The notes under the pieces are model-generated. The model saw only the letters and a program-made list of their open reading frames with translations, had not been told where the DNA came from and made no database searches. From contig NW_023998416.1 of assembly GCF_014805625.2 (NCBI RefSeq), positions 32,498,056 to 32,562,055 on the forward strand: 64,000 bases of DNA, read 5' to 3'. Below, in pieces: positions 25,200 to 38,995 of this stretch; within the stretch, counting starts at the first letter, position 1; each line of letters opens with the position of its first letter. Source of the stretch: Glossina fuscipes. Lineage: Eukaryota > Arthropoda > Insecta > Diptera > Glossinidae. A program made the translations under genes and the position numbers.

Positions 25200-28100
25200 G
25201 TCAGCAGTAGGAAAAGTCAAGGGAAGTCTACACAAAAGCTAACTAAAATTCCAAGAGAATATAAGATAGAGGGCACGAAGTTGGTTCTCAAAGCTTAGCA
25301 GGGTATATCGCTGAAATCACTAAAAAGTATATTCATCCGCCAATATTACGCTGCATTAGCCGTATCACTTATAACCTCAACGGCCAAATATGTTTTTTGC
25401 TCTTCCTCAGCTTTTTGAACAATCATCGCCTTGAACGTAATACATAAATAAATATTCACCAGCAATTTAATCCTGTTTTGATTCTAGCGTAATTTTGCTG
25501 TTTTCACTTAAAAACGCCAGGACCTTATGTTAATAAAACTGTTTACATTATGACTTTTGCTCTCTCGAAATATGAAAAGAAAAGAAAGTGCAAATGTTAC
25601 CCGTCAACCTAAGCAAAAAAATTAATGCAGACATTTTATTAACATTAGCAACATTTTAAATGAATTCATTTAACTTAAAGATGCAGATAAGATCTCTTTT
25701 GTATTAGCCGTAAGAGGTTTGCAAATAATTTTTGCATTCTTTTAAGTGTTTTGGCGTCCTCTAGTGTTCAGTGGAAGCAAAACGCTATTAACAGTAGTTC
25801 TGAAGTAACATAGCGGTGCAAAACTTAACTGTAACAGTGCACTGTTAGGTTTTACAATGCAAACGAAGACAATACAAACAATTATATAAATTTAACAGAA
25901 GAGTAATTCTTTCGCATTTTCTTGCATGAAACTAACTGCGCGGGAATATAAGGGAAAGTTTTGCAAGCAATTGTCGCAGGGCTTTGCAACGAAATTTTTG
26001 AAGGAAATTTCAAATTTTTAAAGGAAATGTCGTTGCTAGAAGTTCGATTCGTTGCGCAAATTCATTTTTATTATTTCTATAAATATTCAGCTTTGTTGTC
26101 CATAGTTATTTTCCTATTCCCTGCAATTTCCTATTTCCTATTGTCCCATTGTTAACCAGCTGTCACGATCCAGCAAAAGCGGTCTTTAAATTAAGCAGAA
26201 AAAGTCACGTTTCACGCAAATGACTTCTTTTGTCATAGAATTCAACCTATTCAAACTGAACTAAAGTCAAGTGCCCACTTCAAAGGGATAACTTCTTCTA
26301 AAGCTTAAAGGTAGTTCCTCCATGTGTAGGAGCTACAGTTCTCTTTTCAACCTCTTCATATTGCTAGTTAAACTATTCCTTAGAAAGCAAGGGCAAATTG
26401 TTCAACTTTCCAATCGCATTGATTGAAAGCATGACACGATACCCGTTTTTCTTTTTTTTATGTATCAGTTGGTTTACATGATTGTATGTTGTTCGCTATA
26501 TTCAATCACTCACAATTGCAGTCCTGCGAGGTGGTTACTGTTTCGGGCTTTGGCTTAAAATGTTGAAAAAGAGCGCAGACTGTCACATATAGAAAATATA
26601 TTGAAAAGTATTGTCGTCAATTAATCATATCATCGGACTTTGAATGAGAAAAAAGAAAACTCAAGTGTTTATAAAAATTAAATAAAATTCTGTTCACTTT
26701 TTGTTTAACGAAAGACGATTTTATATACGTGTGGCACAATTTATTTACAAGAGCCCACTCAACGCAACCACACCACACATTTTTAACAAATTTCAACGCT
26801 GGGCATGGACGCCGCAGTAAAAACTACGGTTTTAATAAAAAACAAATGCGTTTAAGAGCAATTATAAGAAAGAGATTTTTGCTGTTATTCTTCTTTTTAG
26901 ATTTTTCTCATGTATAAAATCTGTTTTTATTGCGATTTGTTTTTTTTTGTATATACAAAAAAAAAAAGATTTTGCTTCAATAATTCAATTTCTGGAGCGT
27001 GCATATGTACACGGAACACTTAATATAAGAACAGTGCATAGAACACAGTACCAACCTATATGGCGAGAGAAAGAGAGACAGCGAGAAAGCTGAAATATTA
27101 TTATAGCAACAACAACAGCGGGATATTTAATTTATTTAAAAAAAGGAGAAAAAAAAAAAAAAACAGCAGCAGCAAAAAGCAAAATTCATCATCATTCTTC
27201 ACCTTTTAACTCGGTAATAATAACAGAAAAACCGACGTTTTTCCAAATGACTTGTTAGATAAGTGTTACAGCGGTAACAGAGCAAAGTAGAAGAAGTATG
27301 AGAGTGCGTGCGTTTATGCATCTATGCATTTAGATGTGTGCGTATATGTATGTACATGTTTTTGAATGAAGTGGTAATATACGTACATGTATTAAAGCAA
27401 ATGTGAATGTTTCGTATGCATATAAAGTCACTCTCTTCAATGGTCACTGAGGCTTATAAATGAATGACTGAATAAATGAATGAATGAATGAATGAATGAA
27501 TGAAGAAGACTACCTAGAAAATGAAGTTTCAAGCCTTTTTAGCTTTGCAGTTTATGTATTTATTTATTTAGTTTTTTTTTTTCTTTTGATTTTTTACTGA
27601 TTGTAAAGGATTTTCTGTTATTATTTTACACTCCAGTTAATATAAACGAGACGAGACGTCTTCTTCAATTCATCACAAGCTTATTAACAGCACATACATT
27701 AAACAAATTCAAGCACATTACGTTAGCAGCAACTACTACCACTACTACTACCCTTGACAATTTACGGGTTAATTGTTCTCTTAAAAAAAAAACGAAAAAG
27801 AGAAGAAAACCTTTTAAAAATTCATCCAAAGCTAATGAATTGCATACACAAACCCAGCGGTTCTTCGCCTCCTGCCTTCGTACTTGTAGTGGCCATAAAA
27901 GACAACCGAAATTCAAGATAAGCAAAAAAAAAAAAAGAAAAATTGTTTTTATTTGTCAATTTACACGAAACATATCCCTCATGTACATATATGCAGGGAT
28001 TTCATCGAAAACATTTTTAAATTCCTCTTATTAGCTAACTGTAAAATCGTTAGAGTCAAGTAAAGGAGTTATCTTTAGTAATCACATTCTACTCCCTAGA

Positions 28101-29430
28101 GTTATTTCAAACAAATTTTTTCCCTTTAATTTTTTCTTAGCTCGTACTATTGGGTTGTAAATCCTTACCTTATTTGGCCCTTGCAATAGCATTCTTTGTC
28201 TTTTATTCCTTAATTGTTGTTGTAATTCTTCTTCTCATGAATTATTGCATGTTTTTTTCTTCTATTTGTCGCTTCTTTGTATTTTAATATCTTACACGCA
28301 TTTGTGGCTTCTATGTATTTAATTGTTCGTGTCATTTTTAACAAGATATTGTCGTAGAAGAACCCAACTTTCCAACTTTCAATTATCTTTTCATTCATTT
28401 ATCATAATTTTGTTGATATGTTTCTATGCGAAAATAACGTTTGCTTAGGTTCAAGATGCAAGGGACATTCACGCAAGGGTTAAACTATAAAATTAATTAT
28501 TTTTATTGCAAATTGTAGCACATTTTACATTAAAAAAAAAAGATGGGAAATAATGATGCTTTCTTCAAAGGAACTCTGAGAAAGTGTTTATTGCCGGTTA
28601 ATAATTGACAAGAGGGCATAAGCGAACAGCCCTCAATAACTTTGTAGTACGAGTCACTCAAATTGTAAGAATAGATGAGCTGTTCCTAACTTAAGTTGCT
28701 TGTTATACTCAAAATAACTTTCTTCAATAATCAGACTTCAGACCGTCTTCTTTTCTTTGCAAGAAAGCAGGAGAGAGCGAGCAATATGCAAAAATTTATC
28801 AATTGAAAGTTTCTTCCTCGTTCTTTTACGGCATTTCAAAAGCCTCTTTTAGCATGCTATACGAACACAAGGTCATCATTTTTCCGCTACATTTTCCGAA
28901 CTTTCGTCTTATATGAATACGTGTTATATGGCGATCTATTGCGCTCAAGTGATGAAATGTGCAGAAAATCGTAGGATTGCCTTTTAAATTTCCGCCAATG
29001 TTAGTCGGTTGACCCATTTGCGATTACAATATACATATGTGATGAACCGCATTTCGATTATTAACCTTCTGTAACAAGTATATTTGAAATAAAGTTGGAT
29101 TTTATCAGAAGACGGAAGGTATTTATTTTTACACCTATTAAATATTAATTAGTTTCACTGGCTATCTTCTTACCTTTACTTATATCTAAAAACTTAATTT
29201 TACTTATGTCTATTGTTAACTTGAACATGTAATCGTTCATGCAATGTTTATCTGCACATTTTCATTATCAATGTCTACCCAAATATCAATTCAGGTGGTT
29301 CTCATTGAACTAACAGATACCCACTAAAAAAAATTTCTGTTATTGTTTTGAACTTTAATGCAAACGCTTTACTACACATTTTTGAAACTGATTCTATTAA
29401 GAAAAAAACTGACTGACTTCGGGGTCATGA
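25200..29430. other. Part of the 10.8-kb intron
   Basis: A repeat-poor part at 26920-27670 (TGAA array, GT-rich stretch) flanked by ordinary AT-rich DNA. Frames here are short and low-complexity. Confidence 0.5.
27463..27504. repeat. (TGAA)n microsatellite
   Basis: About nine TGAA units, first ones imperfect, in a repeat-poor intron zone. Confidence 0.9.
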
Positions 29431-29689
29431 GAGACTGAGTACCCTTCGGCACAGTACCATCCAGCAAGTATTGTAGAAATGTTTTTAGTTTTAAATATTC
29501 ACACGAGATAGTTCTGCACTGGATAGTCGAACTTTAGCTTGCATCGTATCTGGCATCTAAGACATAAAATTGCACTCTATACAAATGCACATGTCGTGTA
29601 AGGGTACATCAAGTTTCTGCGAAAGTATGCCACGTCGAGAAGGACTCCAGAAGGTGAACTCCCCAGCCATTATACCGATTGATTGAAAA

Positions 29690-29935
29690 TCACCTTGTGA
29701 ATCGGTCCAAGTTTGTCTGTCTACACCTTCTGCTGCCTTATTTTGATGAAATATGGTAGACAGACGTGTTTTTGCCCAAGGACCGATGCTTTCGAAAATA
29801 GTTCGAATCGCATGACGTTTTCGATCACTTTCCATATAGCGCCTTATTTTCCAAAGTCGTTATGTGAGCAACTGTAGAATGCTGTAGGGTATTTCATGGT
29901 GAATCGCGACTCATTATAACCTTTTTACTTGTGAC
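29690..29935 (+). mobile_element. Dispersed family 1, partial copy
   Basis: Contains TTTGTCTGTCTACACC, TTTTGATGAAATATGGTAGA, CCAAGGACCGATGCTTTCGA, ATATAGCGCCTTATTTTCCA, AAAGTCGTTATGTGAGC and a terminal GCTGTAGGGTAT. The reverse-strand frame at 29557-29835 is a by-product. Confidence 0.6.
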
Positions 29936-29939
29936 TACT

Positions 29940-32900
29940 AAATCGTCGTAAAACTAGACGAACCGAACGAAAAATCTGTTGTCGTTGAAACATGACTTGT
30001 CTAATATCTTCAGACCTAACCATTGCTCATCTTGTTTTTCTGTCAATTACTTTTTAAGACAACTTTGCAGAATTTTAGAAAAGCATTTTATAAGAAATTC
30101 GATTAAATTTCTGTTGTAAAATAAAGAACAAATAATTGCAAGCACTCGCCTATGCATATTGATGGCAAAAGTTGCTCGATAGCAGAAAAGCAAAAAGCAT
30201 TTTGCAAAAAAAGAAAAACATTTATGTGATAATTTTATTCTTTCTATAAATTTTTAATCCTTTCGCATCTGCACGAAATGTTCGCGTAGATCATATTACT
30301 TATACATACATACATATAAGTCTTTAATAATTTGCAATAGTCGTAGTATTTATGTAATTTAATCTCTTTATTGTTGCATAAAAGTAAAATTTATCCCAAA
30401 ATCGCATATGCAATGCATAAGTAAAACATTTGCTGCTGAAAATTTTTGGGTGAAAATCTCAAAAAAAAGGAAAACCTCCTCTTTATTAGTGAAAAATTAA
30501 ATGATTGGGAAAATATTTAATTAAAAGATTTGATACGAGGACGAGGACGAGTACGGGGACGGGGAAAGAAACTCTTCAGTTTGTTTGACTGACAAATCAA
30601 TAAGAAAATTAACGCCAGCCATCCAGGCAGATTTTAACTACCACCACGATGAACTGCAACTGCCCGTGAAAGGATAATCCGCAAGCAAAAGGCAACAAAA
30701 TTGTAATAGAGAGGAATAATAAAAAAAAAAAAAAAAAAAGAAAAACAGTAAACTCATCATCTCTCTGCTATATATATTTGCGAAGTCTCTAACATATTGC
30801 TACGTTATGTTACCCTCTTTATCATTGTGCTGAAACCAGACCAGAGCTAATTTACTTTACACGCATACATAACGCAATCTAACAGAAGACAAGGAAGAAC
30901 AAATAACGGAAGCAAATAAGCGCAAATCCACAAAGTGTCCCTTAAATGAGGCTTAAATTCGCTGTATATAGATAATTCCAATTAGGGCCTCGTTGTCACA
31001 CTCTACCCTAGGCGCTCTACATAAACTGTCATCTGTGCCTCCGAGTACGAATTGACAGACACATCGACAGACAATCCAATCAATAGAATAAAAAAAAAAA
31101 AAAAAAAAAAAAAAATTAAAACTAAGGCTCAGGTAATTTTGATATTTTGGATTATTCTTCATACTATGTTTATATAAATGTGTGTGCGTGTGTATGTGTG
31201 CATGTGTACATAACCGGGAAACACTCGAACTTGTGTTTGTGTACAAATCGTAAAAGCAAGTTTGTTTTTACCGTTTGTTGATATTTCATCCATACATTCC
31301 TAACTGACATATCTCTGCGGAGATATCTTTTACTTTTCCTTTCCTATTATTGTTATTATTATTTTATTTCATTATTGTTTCGCTTCTCTAAAAAGTGAAT
31401 CTCAAGTTCCGTTTGGTGTGAAACGTTCACTATTTCAATTGCAAAAATAAATATTAGTTTTCTTATTGTATTCGTATCGCAAAACAAGGTATTATCTCGT
31501 ATACGTCAAAAGTAAAAAAAAAAAAAAAAAAAAAGGTGCAAAGAAAACTCATTTTCATTGCTTGTATGTGTAAGGCAGACAATTTTGTTATGGTTTTTAT
31601 TTAAATCCTCTCGAACAATAAAAATGTGTTAAATTTAAAATAAAAAAAAAATAAAAATATAAAAAAAAAAAAAAACAGAAAGACAAACAAGAACAACTAA
31701 TAAGAAAAGATATTCAAAATTTTGTATATTGTTAATAAAATCCATAGAAAAACGAGTAAAATATATCACCTAATCCTTATATTCAGATAAGCTTAAGATG
31801 ATCTCTCATGTCTTGTTTTTATTCCTTTTGTTTTCTCTTTATTATTACATTTATTGTATCAATTGGCCAAACAATTTTCCACATATGCGTTATCTGTATG
31901 TATATATGTACGTGATATCAAATAATCAAGTATATTAGTATTGAAAACACGAAACCAGTTTTCTTCCTTTCCATCGAAATCTGAGATAACTTGTTTCAGC
32001 CGTAGCTCTGGCTAGTTTCTGGCCAGCGCGAAGAAGTGTTAGAAGTGTTAGCAAAACAAATCATTTTAATATGCAATCTTTCACTAAGGAACACAGAACA
32101 CAGACAACAACATCCATATAGTTTCACGCAGATAATGCGAATGTGTTAGTCCACCGGAAAGTTCTGTTCGTTCCGATTGCATATTTGGCTTCCACTTTTT
32201 GTCACTGAATGTATGCAAATTGACTTAGCAAATGAACTAAAGCGAAGATGATTTCGGGTAGCATTGAGTGAAACGCGATCGTGTACTCGTGGCCATGGTA
32301 AAGTTCGTTTACGCCATTGGGTTTTGTACTAATTCCAAGAAGGGAGAAATGCGACTGATGCGTGCAGAAATTAATTGAAAGTGTTCCTGATAGAAATTGC
32401 AAAGGATGGCTCGAAAAATTTCAAATTACTTTTAGAATTTTTGTATTGAGGAACATTATTGTCATTGCATTCGAGATAGGCGATAAGAACATACCTGTTG
32501 TTAGTCAATACTACCTACACGTGATTAAACCACAATGTTTACAATACTTATGTTTAGCTTTTTTTCGCTCCGTTCGTTTGTAATATGAAAGCAAAGTTTA
32601 TAATTACAGCTTGAAAATTTGATCCAAAATATTAGAATGCGTTTTAAATACTTTTCATTTAAGTCTTTTCGTTGAAACGACGGTTACGCTCTTAGCTCGA
32701 TAGTTGATGTAAATCTTTACATTAAGGTTGGATGCATCATTGGAAATGTAGTGTAAATTAGTTCGGAGGTTCGGTAAGTTTTTAAAATCACACAGTTTCC
32801 AAAAAATTTCTCTGTTGTTGTTGCATACGCGATTCTTTAATTTAGATATGATAATAAGGCATCACTGACACGGCATGGCATTCTCAAGCCATAGTTGCAT

Positions 32901-34150
32901 ACGCTTAACCACCAGCCGACTTTCGCAATATGAGTTTAGTTTTTTGATAAGAGATAAGTTTATGTTCAACACGGAAGGACGGATGAACAAATATACAGAT
33001 TTGTCATTGCCCATACGAAAGATATAACCATGTTCTGTAAATCCATCTTTTCGATGGCTGCCCTGTCAATGAAAATTTAGAAAAAAGACTAAAAGTTCGC
33101 TCATATAATCGTATTTGACGGAGTAATCCTTCTTTCTTCTGCGCCCAATAACGAGCAATTGTAACATAGGCTCATAACATCGCACGATGATCTAATATTT
33201 ACCAAAGCTAATTAAAATTGATTCGCTGGAAGGCTTGCAGTTACAATATCTTTTCAACTGGTTGTGTATTAGCCGGAACTACTAATTATCCAGCACATTG
33301 TAGTGAGAAAATGTTAAGGGGGGGAAAGAAGGTCCCTACGGAAAGTGAGGTAGCTGATGGGGACTAATTTTAGCTTTAAATAGTCTTTGAAAATGCTTCT
33401 AGCAGGATCTGGCGGGTAGCTATAGTTTGCCAACTCGGGATATAAATACAAGTTTTCCCTAGTCTTAGTTTTAGGTAATCCTTCAAAACACTATATTTTG
33501 CTCAATATCTTTTAGAGACTGTAAATTAAGAGTACACATCCTAACTGCCACACCCTTGCTTTTTAAAAGGTCTTGCGACTGGTCAGTACAAGCGGAAAAA
33601 GAAATCTGTTATGCTTGCAACTTTTTAAGACGCACACATTAAGCTGCGGCAAATATCGTTTCTTTCTCTTTCCTTTTTTCTTTTTAGCTAAAGCCTGTCT
33701 GTCCTATGGATGACTGAATGATTGGTTATGTATTTTAACAAAAAACAGTTCTTCTTTAAAGATAATGTGAAAGCAAAGGCAAGAAATAGCTATACGACAT
33801 AGGCCAGATATAGTATCTTTCCTTTGCCATGTCCGTCCGTCTGTCTATCATTTGAATTTTCGCAACTGCGGAAGTTACGATAGATATATAAAGCTCGGCG
33901 TATTTATCCGGTTTTAAATGTTCCTCGTCAAGATTAAAGGCGTGTGTACTACGCCCCAAAAACCCAAACAACACAAAAAAAAAAATCAAACTTTTTACAA
34001 AATTTTTCGACATACTTTTCAGGGCATGATTTAGATACTGAAATGGAAGAGAGAAGAAAGCAAGTTTTCCTTTCTTCCATGCTGTAAAGATTGGCTTATT
34101 TCTCAAAGTTTTTCTCTTCTATATATATACATTTTTTTTTAATACTAATT
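29940..34150. other. Part of the 10.8-kb intron next to the PR-domain exon
   Basis: At 30500-31900 there are long A tracts, a GACGAG array (30533-30565) and GT-rich sequence; 33.8 kb holds a decayed repeat core. The 116-codon minus frame at 33756-34106 covers that core and is not a gene. Confidence 0.5.
33820..33880 (+). repeat. Isolated pyrimidine core of the dispersed families
   Basis: CATGTCCGTCCGTCTGTCTA followed by TTTCGCAACTGCGGAAG. Similar isolated cores occur near 21648-21665, 35990-36020, 52080-52100 and (reverse) 59758-59772. They mark decayed copies whose flanks are no longer recognisable. Confidence 0.45.
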
Positions 34151-34161
34151 TCTGTACTTAC

Positions 34162-34616
34162 ATCCCAGACGTTCGTTTCGTCTGCATGTCCGCTTACAGC
34201 AAACGGGCCGAATCGTGTTCCACGTCTTAAATGTACTTTGGTATAAACACCATTTTCTCGTGGTTCCAAATCACAGATAGGTTGTAAACGGGCTACGCAC
34301 AGCAACAGGCGTTCAGCCTGTAATTTACTATTTAATAAGTGTTCCACCTGAGAGTGGGAAACAACAGCGGCAGGGGCATGACTCGGTAATGATGTATTGA
34401 CTAGGGGAACGTTCGGTGGTTGCGTTGAGTTCTCAAACGACAATCGCCCTCGGGGTGAAGTACTAGGACGACAGCCGTTCGGCAGCGGGGGCGGTGGCGG
34501 TTGATAGGGTAAATCGGAATTATTGGGAAAGTTTAAGGTATGCAATGGGTTCGTCGCACTCAAATTATGAGGGAATTGTCTAAACGCTCCCAATTCGTAG
34601 TCCTCGGTGCTGCTGC
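34162..34616 (-). CDS. ham: hamlet-like PRDM gene: exon with proline-rich region and start of PR domain
   Basis: First clearly coding exon in the window, 455 nt. It has a good acceptor (ttttctttttatag) and a GTAAGT donor; it starts with two bases completing a codon and ends in phase 0. The 151 codons (residues 1-151 of the part seen here) begin SSTEDYELGAF, pass a proline run (residues about 32-40) and a low-complexity Ser/Pro/Asn part, then from about residue 100 enter the PR domain: YTKVHLRRGTRFGPFA is the conserved Gly-Thr-Arg-Phe-Gly-Pro block and NVWD matches the Trp before the next exon. PR domains are SET-related and usually act in chromatin or protein contacts in nuclear zinc-finger factors. 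The exon holds no Met, so translation must start upstream. Its base composition is clearly more GC-rich than the introns. Assignment to hamlet (PRDM3/16 class) rests on the PR domain plus the fingers encoded downstream. Confidence 0.88.
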
Positions 34617-37600
34617 CTATAAAAGAAAAGCAGAAAAGAATAACGTAAGAAGAGGAAGAACTTGAAATAGAAAAATTTGCATTAAATTAAGAATGAAAGC
34701 ATTTCTCTCCAGAAAATTAAATAAATATCTATTGAATCTTCGCTTGGAAAATATCGTAACAGGGCATAAAAGAAACCGCCAGATAAATAATTGAATCTTA
34801 CAGCACAAGCATAGGCAAACAAACAATGAATTTGTTTCGAGTGTTCGAAACACAAAACACAAAAATTCACACATTTTAACGCAAACTGTAAGCTAAACTG
34901 TAATAATTGAAAGCAAAATTCAACGCACAACCGTTTTTGTGGCAATATTAGCGCCGAATTAGGCCAAAATAAGACAATTTAGGTAAAATTTCAAGAAAAA
35001 CAAAAAGAGAAAAGGCAAAGCAAATGCCTTATGTGTATATATAATCTACGGTTCCGACATTTTTATGCACATTTGGTTAAATAAAAACATCCTTTCAAAC
35101 GAAATAAGACAACACAATTTCTTACATAATCTTGCGAAAGATTATATATTTTACAATAAATTAGAAAACATACACAAAGATAACAAAAGATAACCATGTG
35201 AAAGTTTCAAAGGTGCTCACTTGACGTTTTTGTTTTTGTTTTTGTTTTTTTTTTTGTTTATTTATTGTGTTGTCTATCATTGGTTTCGCTAGCTTGAAAA
35301 GCAAACGCTTGTCAATTACTTGATAAACCTCTAGCAACATTGTGACGCAAAAGCACTTTATATCTCTATCCTTTATTTAGAAGGCACAACAATAACTTCA
35401 AAAAAATAAAAAAAAAAAATTAAAAAAATAGAAATATCAATCTATTATGTACGTTAGTAAGTGATTGTCATTTTTGAAGATACTTTGTGAATGCGATTTG
35501 ATGGACACCTCAAGCGATAAGATGCCAATTTTGTCTTTAATTTATTGTCTTGATTGCAGCCGATAATGCAAAGCATTTCCGTATAAAAAGATATATAAAA
35601 ATTTGATAAATATTTTCAACCTTCGTTATCGTTCACACACAGTTATTTGAACTGTATTGTCCCCTAAGCCCTCATTACAGAGTAAATTGTACACTTGATA
35701 GTAGATAATTCTCCGATTGCTAAAGAATGTGTCACGCACTAGAATTAGCTTACACTTGTTTACTCTTCACACTAATTTGCTACTAGGGCTCCATGTTTTC
35801 TCTTTCAGTAGTAAATATAAATATATATGTATAAAGTATATCGATGATATAGAAAATTGAAGTTTGGCACACGGAAGACAAATTTTACTGAAGAGTTTGC
35901 AGCAGAGCAGGACAAAGTAGAGATTTTGTGAATGAATTCAAAATCCTGGAAGACTTGAAATAAACTGGCTTTCTATTAGACTAACTGCATGCCTGTCTGT
36001 CGGTCCATCCGCTCGTCTTGTCCTCTTTCAAGCCACCTTGTTGCAAGTTCTATCAAAAGCACTTTCAACTAATTTCTACACTCATCTGCAGCACTTCCTT
36101 CTTCATCGTCTGCCATTCACACGTCGCCCAATGGACATCCTATTGCGGTGGATCCTTTTGAGGTAATTTTCGAAAACTTGTCAACACTTGTCGGCCTCAA
36201 CCTGACGGATGATCGTTTTCAAAGCGTGAAAAGTTCGAGGACATACGTGTATATGTAAAGACACATTTACATGAAATATGTGTAGCATTGCGTAGAATCA
36301 AACCCCATTAACTCATACGCGGCACTTTATTCTATAACATCGTGTGTTATAGATATTATATAGTAGAAAATACAATCATAATTATTTTGTCCCAACCGGA
36401 CAGAACAACGATGTCCGCTATATGCTAGGATGAAGTATTTTACGCAGTCACAAATGACGAAATATATAGCATTGAATGCATTGAAAAAATACTTTTATTG
36501 TTCTAAGGGAATTTGATGAAGGCAGGCCAAGACCAAATCGAATTTTTATTTTTTTTTTGAACTTTTATATGTCTTTCCTTAATTGTCAACTTGCAAATAG
36601 AAATCCAAATTCATTTCATGTGTAGAATAGAATTACGTAAGTATCTTTGTAAACGAAACAGTTGTGCTTTGTTTTGCTAAATGTTTCAAATACATCGAAA
36701 TTGAAAACCCCATCAAGCACATAAATTTTTCGGCTATCGGAATAGCGAAATCGATTTGGATGGATGTATGTGCGTTTCATCTGCTCACACGCACAATTAC
36801 GATCTTAAAAGTGTTAGGTTGTTAGGGAAGTGATTCCGTGAGACAATTTTTTTACACTGGATAAATATATTATTATGAACGATGGAATTCGATATATGTA
36901 ACCTCTCGGCTCTCAGATCTTACGGAGATCGGTGGTCCCCGTCTTCTTTGGAAGAAGAAACATTGTCTTAAATTTGTTTCCTATCCATTTTAACTTAGTC
37001 TAAAGTTCTAATTTTTTCCTTAACTTTTTTCTTAGCATCTTTCAATAATCGTTCAACTGCAAAAATGAGCAAAGTCGGTCCTTCGCTAAGTAAGAAGCTG
37101 ATTGTTTTTTCGCCCTTTTCCAAATATTAGACTCAACATTTCTGGTTAGTTTATACAATTGACACATTGGGTATAGCTTCTTGATAGGTATTAAGAAATT
37201 AAGACTAGAAAGTCTTGCGTTTATTAATAATACATATATACAAATACTGTTTCTTCTGAATGAATTATCCATTTTATCGATTGAATTTCCAAATCGTTTC
37301 GTATATAAAAAATAGCAGTAAGTTTGGTTTGGGACTGAAAGCAGCCATATTTTTTAGAAAACTATATGATTGAAGCTGTGGCTTACCTCCGTTCGATACC
37401 TATTTAGTTGCAATCTTTACTTAAACATGTTCAACTAAACAACGTATTACTTGCAAATGAGAATAGTTTTAAAGAACTAGTTGCAATATATCGAACATAT
37501 ATTGATAAAATGGTAATTTTAGTTCGTTCTTAACGGCTGAATTTCTTTCAATGCCAAGCATCTGCTTATGTGAAGAATACCAATATGATATTCTTTTCAT

Positions 37601-38639
37601 TACATGCATATAATGTATGTATGATGTATTTATTCATTTTGAAAATGTTAATTTTCGCGAACAACAGTTTCAAGCAATTACGAAAAACGTTCCAATTTCG
37701 ATGAATCGTCAAACCGAATAACATGAAATCTCTGTCAATTGTCAATCGCCGTTTTAGCAAAAAAGTTTACTTTGGTTGTGACGAAAAACTTTTAATTGCC
37801 TGACGAATAAAATAAAGTTTTAATTGACGTTATATATATATATTTATTATATATTTATATTTATATATTTATTATCATATATATATATTTATTTATTTAT
37901 TATTTATATAGATATTATTGTAAAAGTGCGCACTCTTTCAATGTCCTTTGAAGCTATTTCTGCCCACAAGTCAAGTATATATGTACAAATATCTGATTAT
38001 ATAATACGACTAATTGATTTTTATAGTTTCGATCCGTTTGACTGCGGAATATCTAACTGTTTTGCAACAAATTCCCATAGATTGTTATATAACATAGTGT
38101 AACAATGTATAAATGCTTCGGAAAATTTGATATTGAATAAAAGCGAAACTTTCTCAAATGCTTTTGAAAACTTTGTAATGGAATGCATTTCGCAATAATT
38201 TTTCGAATGCAAACATTTCGGTTTTCGTCCTTCGAACCAAGTCAAAGTCAAGTTATTTAACAAAACTACGAAAACTTTATCTCTAATCTTTCTAATATTG
38301 ATATCAGTTATTTTGCTTAGGGAAACCCGTAAGAGTAGTCCAGGTGGCAAATCGACTAATTCCACTTTTTCATTTTTTCCTTACGTAATGATGTTAAAGC
38401 TTTTAACAAAGTATCAAAGTTTTCTTTTAATATTCTTCTGGTCAGATTTTGGCTTTGTTTATGTTGCGACGAATAGTCAACGTGACTACAATCAACATGT
38501 TACATATGTGTAATAAAGCACTGTTCCGATGCAAAACGGTGCAAAATTTGAGAATCTTATCAAACAACAACGCGAATAAGATTAGTAAAAACGGGGGACG
38601 CCAGCAATTATATTTCTTCGACTGACATCATCCTAACGG

Positions 38640-38995
38640 GCATCTGTGTCACATCTTATGTGAATATTTTCAATAGTTGATAAGCTTGTGTGGTTTCATG
38701 CGATAATTGCATTTTAGTCCTCGCAAGGTAGTCCTCGGATTACTTTTTTTCAGTTTCGCAAAGTACCATAAAGAAGTCAGACAAATGAGGCTGTTGCCAA
38801 CATGTGTTGCATTTCTGCCGAAAATGTCTCGAAGAACCAATGCGGTGTGAGAAGATGCATTATCGCTATGCAAACATTTATAATGATGATAAGGAAACTC
38901 TTCTACCGAAGACATGACGGTCAAATTCTACTCTTGTCAATTCAGTCTGGTCCGGCGGAAGAAAGTCATAATAAATCAAATTCCGAACATTAAAG
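38640..38995 (-). pseudogene. mariner-like transposase relic
   Basis: Minus-strand frames give RNLIYYDFLPPDQTELTR (about 38940-38992) and, after a frameshift, CLHSDNASSHTALVLRDIF (about 38820-38880), followed by SLWYFAKLKKSNPRTTLRG. These correspond to mariner's (V/I)xYxFLPxGQT block, the catalytic DNAxxHT block and the Phe-Pro-Lys-Leu-Lys block, in correct order and spacing. The usual PxSPDL block between the last two is degraded. Inactive fossil in the 5' flank of the hamlet-like gene. Confidence 0.7.

Larger units (their letters stand above)
5879..34616 (-). other. ham: Extent of the recognised part of the hamlet-like gene
   Basis: Five exons join in frame with phases 0, 0, 1 and 2 at the four junctions. 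Intron lengths in transcript order are about 10.8 kb, 79 bp, 12.5 kb and 4.2 kb, all GT-AG, followed by an open-ended intron beyond 5878. The joined product (about 370 residues) has the order Pro/Ser-rich region, PR domain (about 100-218), acidic linker, C2H2 fingers. Hamlet in Drosophila acts in the nucleus of neural lineages as a binary fate switch; that role is known for the family and is inferred here. Other PRDM genes are possible, but the PR domain followed by an acidic linker and a CENC finger fits the PRDM3/16 class best. Confidence 0.82.

Noticed and set aside
33756..34106. 116-codon minus frame beside the PR-domain exon
   Set aside because: It covers a decayed repeat core and lies beyond the GTAAGT donor of the exon, so it is intronic.
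34096..34593. 165-codon minus frame taken as a complete gene
   Set aside because: Its apparent start is TTG (Leu in the exon) and its last part reads past the donor at 34161; the true coding part is the exon 34162-34616.
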